From Flagellimonas aurea (GTDB lineage Bacteria > Bacteroidota > Bacteroidia > Flavobacteriales > Flavobacteriaceae), in NCBI RefSeq assembly GCF_017313785.1, contig NZ_JAFLNL010000002.1:1-64000 (forward strand): a DNA stretch of 64,000 nucleotides, written 5' to 3'. Every line of letters begins with the position of its first letter. Position 1 is the stretch's first letter. Position numbers and translations under genes: made by a program. The notes under the pieces are model-generated. The model was not told where the DNA came from. It saw only the letters and a list, made by a program, of their open reading frames with translations, and did no database searches. Below, one piece after another: positions 26,277-34,556 of the stretch.

Positions 26277-28472
26277 ATGAAAAATAAATTACTTTCCCTA
26301 CTCCTACTTTTTGGAGTAATCAGCGTCTCGGCCCAGGACAAAATCATTGGGTTCAGTGAATCAGCTTCGGAGGCACAAAAAGAGCTCGAAGCCAAATACG
26401 AAAAACAACTTTCCGCCGACAACCTCGACCAATGGATGAAGCGCATGGCCGCCGAACCCCACTGGGTAGGCACCGAATATGGCGAAGAGAACGTAAAATG
26501 GATGGAAAAACAGTTTAAATCTTGGGGCTACAAAACCAAGATAGATACCTACCACGTGCTGTTTCCCTATCCCAAGGTTCGTTTGCTGGAATTAACGGCA
26601 CCCACCACCTACACAGCATCTCTGGAAGCCATTCCCGTGGAGGGCGACCCATACACCGCGCAGGGCGACAAATTACTGCCCAGCTACAATGCCTTCTCCA
26701 CCGATGGCGACGTAGAGGCTGAACTTGTCTTTGTGAACTACGGAATCCCCAGCGACTACGAAGAGCTCGAAAAACTGGGTATCGATGTAAAAGGAAAGAT
26801 CGTGATCGCGAAATACTACGGTTCTTGGCGAGGGATCAAGCCTAAACTTGCCGCCGAAAAAGGTGCGATTGGCTGTATCATTTATTCCGATCCCGAGGAT
26901 GATGGCTACGCCCAAGGGGATGTTTATCCGAAAGGCGCATTTAAGAACAAAACAGGCGTACAGCGCGGTTCCGTAATGGATATGCCGTTGTATCCTGGTG
27001 ATGTGTTGACCCCTGGTTATGCCGCCACCAAGGATGCCAAGCGTTTGGACCGCGAAGAGGCGCCCACCATTACCAAGATTCCCGTATTGCCCATCTCCTA
27101 CGAGGATGCACAACCGCTTTTGGAAGCATTGGAAGGCCCTGTGGCCCCCGCTTCTTGGAGAGGCGCTTTGCCCATTACCTATCATATCGGGCCTGGACCC
27201 GCCAAGGTGCACTTAAAATTAGAGTTCGATTGGCAATTGAAGCCAGCCCATAACTTGATTGCCACTTTGGAAGGTGACGAGTTCCCAGACGAGTGGGTGA
27301 TCCGTGGCAACCACCATGATGCCTGGGTACATGGTGCCAGTGACCCCATCAGTGGTATGGTCGCTTTAATGGAAGAGGCCCGCGTAGTGGCCCAATTGGC
27401 CAAGACAGGCAATAAACCAAAACGTACACTGGTCTACTGTGCCTGGGATGCCGAAGAACCTGGACTGATCGGGTCCACCGAATGGGTGGAGGACCATATT
27501 CCCGAATTAAAAGAAAAGGCCGTGGCCTACATCAATACAGATGGCAATAGCCGCGGTTATTTGGGTGCTGGAGGATCACATTCCCTACAGGCCATGGTAA
27601 GCCAAGTGGCCCATGCGGTGACCGACCCACAAAAAGGCGTGTCCGTAGCGGAGCGTCGCAAGGCTGCCAATGTTATGCGCGGTGGCGACAACTCCTTTAA
27701 ACTGTCCGCTTTGGGCTCTGGGTCCGATTACACCCCGTTTATACAGCATACGGGCATCCCCTCGTTGAACCTGGGCTTCGGCGGTGAAGGTTCTGGTGGG
27801 GAATACCACACCATTTACGATACCTATACCCACTACACCCGTTTTAAAGATCCTGGTTTTGACTACGGTGTGGCCTTGGCCAACACAGCGGGGCGTATTT
27901 CGTTGCGTTTGGCAAATGCCGAGGTGTTGCCGTTTGAACTCACCCAATGGCACAGCACCATCGAAGGCTATTTGGGCGAAGTGATGAAAACCTTGGAGGG
28001 CATGCGTGCCGAAGTGGAAAAACACAACAAACTGGTCGCATCAGATGCCTACCAACTGACCATGGACCCCAAAAAACCAGTAGCACCCGCAAAAATGAAG
28101 GAAGAAGTACCCTATTTGGACTTCTCGCCCATACAAAATGTGGTTGCCGAACTAGAAAAAAGTATCGAGGCCTTTTCCAAGGCCGATGTACTTGCTTTGT
28201 CCAGCGCCAAAAAGGCTCAACTGAACGAAAAGTTGATGGGCTTGGAGCAGGTATTGCTACAGGACAAGGGTCTGCCCCGTAGGGACTGGTTCAAGCACCA
28301 GATCTATGCCCCTGGATTTTACACAGGGTATGGGGTAAAAACACTTCCAGGCGTGCGCGAGGCCATCGAACAGAAGGAATGGAAAGAAGCACAGGAACAA
28401 ATTGGGGTATTGGCCACTACCCTTAAGAATTTTAATGCCGAAGTACAGAAACTGAATAGCATTGTGCAGTAG
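26277..28472 (+). CDS. M28B peptidase (glutamate carboxypeptidase II-like)
   Basis: An exported zinc exopeptidase of 731 residues; the signal peptide ends near SVSAQ. A protease-associated (PA) domain covers about 110-270, the M28 catalytic domain about 310-560, and a transferrin-receptor-like dimerisation domain about 590-725. The metal ligands are visible: His346 and Asp348 in GNHHDAW, Glu-Glu in AWDAEEPGLIGSTEW, Asp in YINTDGNSRG and His in GEYHTIYDTY. This is the arrangement of glutamate carboxypeptidase II (N-acetylated alpha-linked acidic dipeptidase), which removes acidic C-terminal residues; substrate specificity here is inferred from the family. It is a single gene acting in the periplasm or outside. 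Confidence 0.94.
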   Translation: MKNKLLSLLLLFGVISVSAQDKIIGFSESASEAQKELEAKYEKQLSADNLDQWMKRMAAEPHWVGTEYGEENVKWMEKQFKSWGYKTKIDTYHVLFPYPKVRLLELTAPTTYTASLEAIPVEGDPYTAQGDKLLPSYNAFSTDGDVEAELVFVNYGIPSDYEELEKLGIDVKGKIVIAKYYGSWRGIKPKLAAEKGAIGCIIYSDPEDDGYAQGDVYPKGAFKNKTGVQRGSVMDMPLYPGDVLTPGYAATKDAKRLDREEAPTITKIPVLPISYEDAQPLLEALEGPVAPASWRGALPITYHIGPGPAKVHLKLEFDWQLKPAHNLIATLEGDEFPDEWVIRGNHHDAWVHGASDPISGMVALMEEARVVAQLAKTGNKPKRTLVYCAWDAEEPGLIGSTEWVEDHIPELKEKAVAYINTDGNSRGYLGAGGSHSLQAMVSQVAHAVTDPQKGVSVAERRKAANVMRGGDNSFKLSALGSGSDYTPFIQHTGIPSLNLGFGGEGSGGEYHTIYDTYTHYTRFKDPGFDYGVALANTAGRISLRLANAEVLPFELTQWHSTIEGYLGEVMKTLEGMRAEVEKHNKLVASDAYQLTMDPKKPVAPAKMKEEVPYLDFSPIQNVVAELEKSIEAFSKADVLALSSAKKAQLNEKLMGLEQVLLQDKGLPRRDWFKHQIYAPGFYTGYGVKTLPGVREAIEQKEWKEAQEQIGVLATTLKNFNAEVQKLNSIVQ

Positions 28473-28659
28473 CTAGTTTCTCCTGAAAAACCTAGACCTG
28501 ACCCTATTGTGCAAACTCCTGTTGTATTTATACCGTATTTCTTGAGTTAAAAATTAGTTGCCTGACCTTTAGCGTCAATAATTTCTTGGTATGAATTAAT
28601 TCAAAAACAACTCGCATTCTACTTTCGTGATGGATTAGAAACCCCAAAATATTTTTATC

Positions 28660-29244
28660 ATGAAAAAGAATTTGATTTTATTAGGTGTCCTGTTTATAGG
28701 ATTTACCTCTTTCGCCCAGAATACGAACAATGTACAGCTAGGAGTACGTGGTGGTGCCAATTTTGCTACCGTTGCAGGTGATGATTTTGATAGTCCAGAC
28801 TCAAGAACATCATTTTACTTAGGTTTGTTGGCCGAAGCGCCATTGTCCGACCATGTGTCATTGCAGCCAGAGGTGTTCTACTCAGCACAAGGTTTTGATA
28901 TTACCGATGAACCGGATACACCAGATGCACAATTTCAGGTTGACTATATACAGGTTCCTGTACTTTTAAAGTTTTACATTGCTGATGGACTTAACATTCA
29001 TGGTGGACCACAGTTTGGTTTTAAAGTGAACGAAGAGCTTGATTTTGATCCAGGAGAGGATTCTGGTGATTTTGATTCGGATTCCATCAACAGCTTTGAT
29101 TTTCAGGGAACAGCTGGTGTAGAATATAAATTCCCATCAGGATTCTTTATTCAGGGAAGATACTCTTATGGTTTTTCCGAGATGATCGAGGATGTGGACG
29201 TACATAACTCCGTATGGTCCGCAGGTCTTGGATTTATGTTCTAA
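28660..29244 (+). CDS. Outer-membrane beta-barrel (porin-family) protein
   Basis: A 194-residue exported protein with a signal peptide ending at TSFAQ. The mature part has alternating strands typical of the Bacteroidota outer-membrane beta-barrel family: VQLGVRGGANFATVAG, VSLQPEVFYSAQGF, VDYIQVPVLLKFYI, GTAGVEYKFPSGFFIQGRYS, and a C-terminal aromatic F (GLGFMF) that fits insertion by the BAM complex. An acidic loop around residue 130 (DFDPGEDSGDFDSD) may bind cations. It is a single gene followed by a clear terminator. Confidence 0.92.
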   Translation: MKKNLILLGVLFIGFTSFAQNTNNVQLGVRGGANFATVAGDDFDSPDSRTSFYLGLLAEAPLSDHVSLQPEVFYSAQGFDITDEPDTPDAQFQVDYIQVPVLLKFYIADGLNIHGGPQFGFKVNEELDFDPGEDSGDFDSDSINSFDFQGTAGVEYKFPSGFFIQGRYSYGFSEMIEDVDVHNSVWSAGLGFMF

Positions 29245-29280
29245 TAGAACTGTAAAAAAAAATTGAAAAAGGAAATGAGA

Positions 29281-29314
29281 AACTCCATCTATTAACTTAG
29301 ATGGAGTTTTTTTT
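29281..29314 (+). terminator. Rho-independent terminator of the beta-barrel gene
   Basis: An 11-bp stem AACTCCATCTA with its complement and a 6-base loop is followed by eight T residues. It lies 36 bases after the stop codon. Confidence 0.92.
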
Positions 29315-29428
29315 GCTTAAAATGCTTTAATGATTCATTTGTTGGGTAATTTTAGTCTTTCAGGTAATTCATCTACAAAACTCAACTGTATTCAAAATAA
29401 TGCTCAAGAGGTACTGTTTTTATAGGGT

Positions 29429-29468
29429 ATGACACTAAGGTGACATCTAAATGTCGTGGCGCTGTCAT
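29429..29468. promoter_or_regulatory. Nested palindromic operator of the XRE-fusion gene
   Basis: Four half-sites GACA (29431), GACA (29442), TGTC (29452) and TGTC (29463) are arranged symmetrically about one centre. Inner and outer half-sites are each 11 bp apart, so all face the same side of the helix. The inner pair extends to GACAT/ATGTC and the outer to ATGACA/TGTCAT. It ends 12 bases before a consensus -7 box and so covers the -33 region. The XRE domain encoded immediately downstream is the obvious candidate binder. Confidence 0.6.
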
Positions 29469-29479
29469 GTACGCTCCGA

Positions 29480-29487
29480 TAACTTTG
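29480..29487 (+). promoter_or_regulatory. TAnnTTTG -7 box of the XRE-fusion gene
   Basis: TAACTTTG matches the Bacteroidota -7 consensus exactly and lies 24 bases upstream of the start codon. The -33 region lacks a clear TTTG and is instead occupied by the nested palindrome. Confidence 0.55.
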
Positions 29488-29511
29488 TTCCCGAACTAAA
29501 AATCATATATC

Positions 29512-31266
29512 ATGAACAATTCATCAATTGGGGAACGATTAAAATATCAAAGAAAAATTAAAGGTTACTCGCAAGAAGAACTAGCAGACAGAACCAATGT
29601 AACCGTCCGAACCATTCAACGAATAGAAAAGGAAGAGGTCTCCCCTCATCTAAATACCATCAAACTTTTGGCCATTGCGCTGGATATTGAAGTGGATGAG
29701 CTTGTTGCTTTGGATGATCCAAAAGAAGAAACCGTAAAAAAGAAATGGTTACTCTTGATGCATGCAACGCCCTTGGCCGGGTTGATCTTACCACTATTAA
29801 ATGTACTGATTCCACTTTTTCTGTGGATTCACAAGCGGGAAGATAATCCTGTGTACAATGAACATGGCATCAAGGTCATTAATTTTCAGATTACAGTACT
29901 GATTCTGGCCATTTTGTCCTTTGTAAGCTTGCTGACTATTGAAAAGTGGGGGTTTTTCATTTTTATTTCAGTGGTACCGATTTGCATTGGGATAATGTTG
30001 TTCAACATCGTGTATGTAGTACAAAAAAATAAATGTTATTATCCGTTCTCCATTCCATTTCTCAGATTGAAGAAAAGCAGAACATTTGTTTTGATGGCTT
30101 TGATAGGTATGACGCTACTGGGCAGTTGTGCTGTTCAAAAGCAAGAAACCATCGAACGTTTGGACGGTTCTGTGGTAACCAAGGACTCTGTAACCGCCAA
30201 AATCCACCAATTGATGGATGATGCCAAAATATATGGTACTGCCATATCAGTTTTTAACGATAACCAACCCGTCTATCAAAAAGTTTTTGGTTATAAAGAT
30301 TATCCAAACCGTATTCCATTGACCGATTCCACCAACATTTATGGGGCTTCCTTTAGTAAAGCTGTATTTGGTGTTTTGGTGATGAAGCTGGTGGAGCAGG
30401 GTATTATTGATCTGGATACGCCACTTGAATCTTACTTGCCACAAAAAATATATGACTACGAACCCCAAACAAGTTGGCACGATGATTTTTCCAGCTTAAA
30501 GGAAGATTCGCTCTACACTAAAATAACAGCTAGAATGTGCCTGGCCCACACTACTGGGTTTAAAAATTACAGATGGTTCGAAGAGGATTATAAATTACGA
30601 ACGCATTGGGAACCGGGTACCAAGTTTGGTTACAGTGGTGAAGGCTTTATTTATTTACAAGTAGTACTGGAAAAATTAACAGGAAAAGGTCTGGAGCAGT
30701 TGGCCCAGGAAAATATATTTGAGCCTCTGGGCATGAAAAATTCCGCCTACGAGTGGAAAACCAGATTTGACAAGGATTTTGCATTGGGCCACGATGAAGA
30801 TGCGAAAGCACTTAAAAAGGACAAGGACAATGAACCCCGTGGTGGAGGTACTCTGGAGACGACTTCCAAGGATTACACCAAATTTCTCACCGCTGTGCTC
30901 AACCAAGAATTGATCAGTAAGGAATCCTACGAAGAAATTTTCACTCCACATATTCGTATCAGAACAGAAAAACAATTTTATGAGGGTGAAGGCAAAATCA
31001 CGGATAAATATGATGATATCAACCTAGGTTATGGATTGGGTTGGGGCTATTTTGAAACACCTTATGGCAAAGCAGTTTTTAAGGAAGGTCATGGCAGTGG
31101 ATTTGTACACCATTCCGTTTTATTTCCAGAAACTGGAAAAGGAATAATGATTATGACCAATTTTGAGAACGGGAACAGTATCTTCAAGGAATTACTAGAG
31201 GTTGTTTTGATGGATACTTATACCCCTTGGGAGTGGGAAAATTATATTCCGTACGATAAAAAATGA
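29512..31266 (+). CDS. XRE DNA-binding, membrane and serine-hydrolase (class C beta-lactamase-like) fusion
   Basis: One 584-residue frame joins three parts. Residues 7-63 are an XRE helix-turn-helix (YSQEELADRTNVTVRTIQRIE). Residues 80-170 resemble DUF4870, with short hydrophobic segments ending near 100, 143 and 170. Residues 194-206 form another hydrophobic stretch that ends in a lipobox-like LLGSC (Cys206). Residues 225-575 are a beta-lactamase/DD-peptidase-type serine hydrolase with SxxK as Ser280-Lys283 (ASFSKAVFG), a YSG motif (FGYSGEG) and HGSG near the end. XRE-DUF4870 proteins and serine hydrolases are each common, but this fusion is unusual and resembles a one-piece transmembrane sensor-repressor. 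An internal ATG (30094) could instead start a separate lipoprotein. No frameshift is visible. Confidence 0.85.
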   Translation: MNNSSIGERLKYQRKIKGYSQEELADRTNVTVRTIQRIEKEEVSPHLNTIKLLAIALDIEVDELVALDDPKEETVKKKWLLLMHATPLAGLILPLLNVLIPLFLWIHKREDNPVYNEHGIKVINFQITVLILAILSFVSLLTIEKWGFFIFISVVPICIGIMLFNIVYVVQKNKCYYPFSIPFLRLKKSRTFVLMALIGMTLLGSCAVQKQETIERLDGSVVTKDSVTAKIHQLMDDAKIYGTAISVFNDNQPVYQKVFGYKDYPNRIPLTDSTNIYGASFSKAVFGVLVMKLVEQGIIDLDTPLESYLPQKIYDYEPQTSWHDDFSSLKEDSLYTKITARMCLAHTTGFKNYRWFEEDYKLRTHWEPGTKFGYSGEGFIYLQVVLEKLTGKGLEQLAQENIFEPLGMKNSAYEWKTRFDKDFALGHDEDAKALKKDKDNEPRGGGTLETTSKDYTKFLTAVLNQELISKESYEEIFTPHIRIRTEKQFYEGEGKITDKYDDINLGYGLGWGYFETPYGKAVFKEGHGSGFVHHSVLFPETGKGIMIMTNFENGNSIFKELLEVVLMDTYTPWEWENYIPYDKK

Positions 31267-31326
31267 CCCATTTTTATAACATTACAAGTATCTTTACTGG
31301 AACATAATAGAATTTTTCAGAAGAGC

Positions 31327-32214
31327 ATGGCAAAGAAAAAGTACATCATATCAGTAATACAATTAAACCTGAACAATACTCCGGCGAACAATTTGGTCAA
31401 ATGTACCGAGTGGGTAAAAAAGGCAGCGAGTAAAGGGGCCGAGGTCATTTTGTTGCCCGAGCTGTACAGCAGCCATTATTTTTGCCAGAGCGAGGACACG
31501 GAGAACTTTGCGTTAGCGGAACCACTTTATGGCACTTCTTTCAAGGCGTTCAGTGCGTTGGCAAAAGAACTCGGCGTGGTCATAATTGTTCCGTTTTTTG
31601 AAAAGCGAATGGCCGGGGTGTACCATAATAGTGCGTACATAATTGATACGGATGGAACAGAGGCCGGATTATATCGTAAAATGCATATTCCGGACGACCC
31701 ACATTTCTATGAAAAATTCTATTTTACTCCAGGAGATCTCGGGTTCAAGAACATTCCTACCAAAAAAGGAAATATCGGCACCTTGATCTGTTGGGACCAG
31801 TGGTATCCGGAGGCAGCAAGGTTAACGGCTTTGCAAGGAGCGGAAGTACTCTTTTACCCTACTGCCATTGGTTGGCATCCCCAGGAAAAAGAGGAATTTG
31901 GTGAAAAACAGCACGGTGCTTGGATGAACGTAATGAAAGGGCATGCCGTTGCGAATGGGGTCTATGTGGCCGCCGCCAACCGAATCGGGCTTGAAAAATA
32001 TCTTCCAGACACTAATGGCATCGAGTTTTGGGGGTCTTCATTTATCTGTGGACCACAGGGAGAGATTTTGGCGCAAGCATCCAATGATCAGGAAGAAATA
32101 TTAATGGCCGAAGTAGATCTGGACCTTCAGGAAAATGTAAGGCAAAATTGGCCGTTCCTTAGGGACAGGCGTATAGATATGTACGGTTCCATTACCAAAC
32201 GCGCCATCGACTAA
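31327..32214 (+). CDS. aguB: N-carbamoylputrescine amidohydrolase
   Basis: A nitrilase-superfamily enzyme of 295 residues that hydrolyses N-carbamoylputrescine to putrescine, CO2 and ammonia. The catalytic Glu-Lys-Cys triad is visible: Glu in ILLPELYSSHYF, Lys in YRKMHIPDDP and Cys in LICWDQWYPEAAR. The substrate-region sequence YPTAIGWHPQEKEEFG is characteristic of AguB rather than other nitrilases. It is followed after one base by the agmatine deiminase gene, giving the complete two-step route from agmatine to putrescine. The enzyme is cytoplasmic. Confidence 0.95.
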   Translation: MAKKKYIISVIQLNLNNTPANNLVKCTEWVKKAASKGAEVILLPELYSSHYFCQSEDTENFALAEPLYGTSFKAFSALAKELGVVIIVPFFEKRMAGVYHNSAYIIDTDGTEAGLYRKMHIPDDPHFYEKFYFTPGDLGFKNIPTKKGNIGTLICWDQWYPEAARLTALQGAEVLFYPTAIGWHPQEKEEFGEKQHGAWMNVMKGHAVANGVYVAAANRIGLEKYLPDTNGIEFWGSSFICGPQGEILAQASNDQEEILMAEVDLDLQENVRQNWPFLRDRRIDMYGSITKRAID

Positions 32215-32215
32215 T

Positions 32216-33256
32216 ATGGAGAAGGAAAATTGGGTATTTCCAGCAGAATGGGAAAAGCAAGAGGGTATTTTGCTTTGTTTCCCTCATAATGGTAACGATT
32301 GGCCAGGTAAGTACGGAGCCATTCAATGGGCCTTTGTGGAATTCATCAAAAAAGTTTCGCAATTTGAAAAGGTGATTCTTGTAGTATCATCAGAAAAACT
32401 TCGGGATAAAGTGCATGGTATGTTGAGCACGGCGCACGTTAACATGGAGAAAGTTTCCTTTATCGTGCACAAGACCAACCGGAGTTGGATGAGGGATTCT
32501 GGCCCCATCATCGTCAAAAATGGAAAGAAACGGAAAGCCATCAACTTTAACTTTAATGGTTGGGCAAAATATACCAATTACAAACTGGATAAACACGTGC
32601 CCAAAAAGGTCTCGGATTTTTTAAATATTCCTGTTGAAAGGGCAGTGTATAAAGGCAAGCCCATTGTTTTGGAAGGCGGAGCCATCGATGTGAACGGTAA
32701 GGGCACCTTGATCACTACCGAAGAATGCCTTTTGGACCCTAATGTTCAGGTAAGAAACAAAGGCTTTACCAAAGAAGATTATGAGGCCATTTTTAAGGAG
32801 TATTTTGGGGTTACCCATACCATATGGTTGAAAGACGGCATCAAAGGCGATGATACACACGGACACATTGATGATTTAGCACGATTTGTAAATGAAGACA
32901 CTATTGTCACCGTGGTCGAAAATGACCCCAAAGCATCCAACTATGCTCCGTTACAAGAAAATTTGAAGCGTTTGAAACGGTCAAAATTGGAAAATGGAAA
33001 ATCACCAAAGATTATCGAGCTGCCAATGCCCCATCGTTTGGAATTCGATGGTCTGGAATTACCAGCCAGCTATGCCAATTTCTTGATTTTGAACAAAGCT
33101 GTTTTGGTGCCAACCTTTAATGATAGCCGTGATCGCGAAGCTTTAAATATCTTGTCAGAGGTATTTAAGGATAGAGAAGTAATCCCAATAAATGCCATTG
33201 ATTTAATATGGGGGTTCGGAACTTTGCACTGTCTAAGCCAGCAAATACCCGTTTAG
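32216..33256 (+). CDS. aguA: Agmatine deiminase
   Basis: A 346-residue pentein-fold enzyme that converts agmatine to N-carbamoylputrescine and ammonia. Family motifs are present: WMRDSGPI for guanidinium binding, DDTHGHIDDLARF with the catalytic His, and the nucleophile Cys near the end in GTLHCLSQQIPV. It lies directly behind aguB, so both reactions are made from one mRNA. Its end overlaps the end of the converging glycosyltransferase gene by 4 bases. The length is close to that of other bacterial agmatine deiminases. Confidence 0.95.
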   Translation: MEKENWVFPAEWEKQEGILLCFPHNGNDWPGKYGAIQWAFVEFIKKVSQFEKVILVVSSEKLRDKVHGMLSTAHVNMEKVSFIVHKTNRSWMRDSGPIIVKNGKKRKAINFNFNGWAKYTNYKLDKHVPKKVSDFLNIPVERAVYKGKPIVLEGGAIDVNGKGTLITTEECLLDPNVQVRNKGFTKEDYEAIFKEYFGVTHTIWLKDGIKGDDTHGHIDDLARFVNEDTIVTVVENDPKASNYAPLQENLKRLKRSKLENGKSPKIIELPMPHRLEFDGLELPASYANFLILNKAVLVPTFNDSRDREALNILSEVFKDREVIPINAIDLIWGFGTLHCLSQQIPV

Positions 33257-34494
33257 GTACAACTTTTATTCTTTGCCTCAATCCATTTTGCCATATACTT
33301 GGTGCTCATCATGGTTTGATGTTGCAGCAACTTTCCAATGAAATTTTGTTCACGGTGAGTTTCCAACGCTCTGCGTATTTGGTTCACACGCTCTTCCAGG
33401 CGGTCTTGTAAAAATGCTCTGTTATAAATAGTTTGAAGAAGTTCAAGCCCTTGCTCTTGAGCTGTCTCCCACAAATCTTTGCTTTGATGAAGTTTTACGG
33501 AAATTTGGGCGAACGCTTTCCAGTTATTAGTGATCGCGCCGTTCCAGGGAAGGTCTTTGTGCATACCTTCCGCACCTACCGTGGTAGTTACGCTGGGTGT
33601 TCCGGTTCGCATGGCATCCATTAGTTTCCCCTTTATACCGGCTCCAAACTGTAAGGGTGCCAATAGAACTTTTGCGCTATTGAGTACGACATCCACATTT
33701 TCGGTCCATCCTTTCACATAAAATCCTGATTTTGGATGGTGCATTTGACTCACTTGTTGAGGTAAGTACGCGCCATAAATGTGAATCTCTGCATCGGGCA
33801 ATTCTTTTCGTATGCTAGGCCATATCTCTTGCTTTAGAACTTTAATGGCATCAACATTTGGTGCATGCTTGCCGTTACCAATGCTTATGAAGCCTTTTCT
33901 ATCATCAAAAGGGATAAACTTTTCTTTGGATATGGTCGAAACATCAACCATGAAAGGTAAATGCATGAGCAACTCCGATGGAATATGAAGTTCTTTTTGT
34001 AAAATTTCCATTTCATAAGTGGAAATTATTAGGCTAAGGTCACAACGATAGATACTGGCTGTTTCCCGCAGGGTCATTGGATGGTTTTTCCAATGATCGG
34101 TCACAAAGGGACTTTGTTTTCTAGAAGCTTCTTCCCTAGCCTTTCGTAAAGCATGTAAATCTTCTGTATTGAGAATACGCAACGCTTTTGGGGCAAATTC
34201 AGCAACTCGCCATCCAAATTGCTCTTCGATCATAAAGCGGTCAAAAATGACAATGGTGGGCAACAGTTTTTTAATAAAATCATCAAAACTGGAATGGTTG
34301 AGTTGAATGGTGACTTCGGCGACTCCGACTTTTTCCAAATCCAGACTATACTCTGTTCTGCTTGCCGTACTCGCAAAGGTGATTTTGTAACCAAATCTTA
34401 AAAATGCTCCCAATAATTGTTGCATACGGCAGCCCGCAGCAGTAGTGCTAGGCTCTGGCCATACAGACCCAATGACAAGGAGTTTTTTTGACAT
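33253..34494 (-). CDS. GT4-like glycosyltransferase
   Basis: A 413-residue glycosyltransferase of the GT-B fold. The N-terminal half starts VIGSVWPEPSTTAAGCRMQQLL, with the Gly-rich loop of the acceptor domain. The C-terminal half has FISIGNGKHAPNVDAI and VLLAPLQFGAGIKGKLMDAM, the latter being the donor-nucleotide E/G-x7-region equivalent in which the first catalytic Glu is replaced by Gly-Ala-Gly. It is probably cytoplasmic or membrane-associated. Donor and acceptor are unknown. It follows a helicase gene by 62 bases on the same strand; no polysaccharide cluster surrounds it. Confidence 0.83.
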   Translation of the reverse strand: MSKKLLVIGSVWPEPSTTAAGCRMQQLLGAFLRFGYKITFASTASRTEYSLDLEKVGVAEVTIQLNHSSFDDFIKKLLPTIVIFDRFMIEEQFGWRVAEFAPKALRILNTEDLHALRKAREEASRKQSPFVTDHWKNHPMTLRETASIYRCDLSLIISTYEMEILQKELHIPSELLMHLPFMVDVSTISKEKFIPFDDRKGFISIGNGKHAPNVDAIKVLKQEIWPSIRKELPDAEIHIYGAYLPQQVSQMHHPKSGFYVKGWTENVDVVLNSAKVLLAPLQFGAGIKGKLMDAMRTGTPSVTTTVGAEGMHKDLPWNGAITNNWKAFAQISVKLHQSKDLWETAQEQGLELLQTIYNRAFLQDRLEERVNQIRRALETHREQNFIGKLLQHQTMMSTKYMAKWIEAKNKSCT

Positions 34495-34556
34495 GTTAAA
34501 TTACAGATACATAGGTAAAGCGTAAAAGCACTAAGTGCAAATCCAAAAATTCAGAT

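Noticed and set aside
31327..33256. Idea that the nitrilase and deiminase genes form a nitrile or arginine pathway
   Set aside because: Adjacent motifs fit AguB and AguA specifically, so the ordinary agmatine-to-putrescine route explains them.
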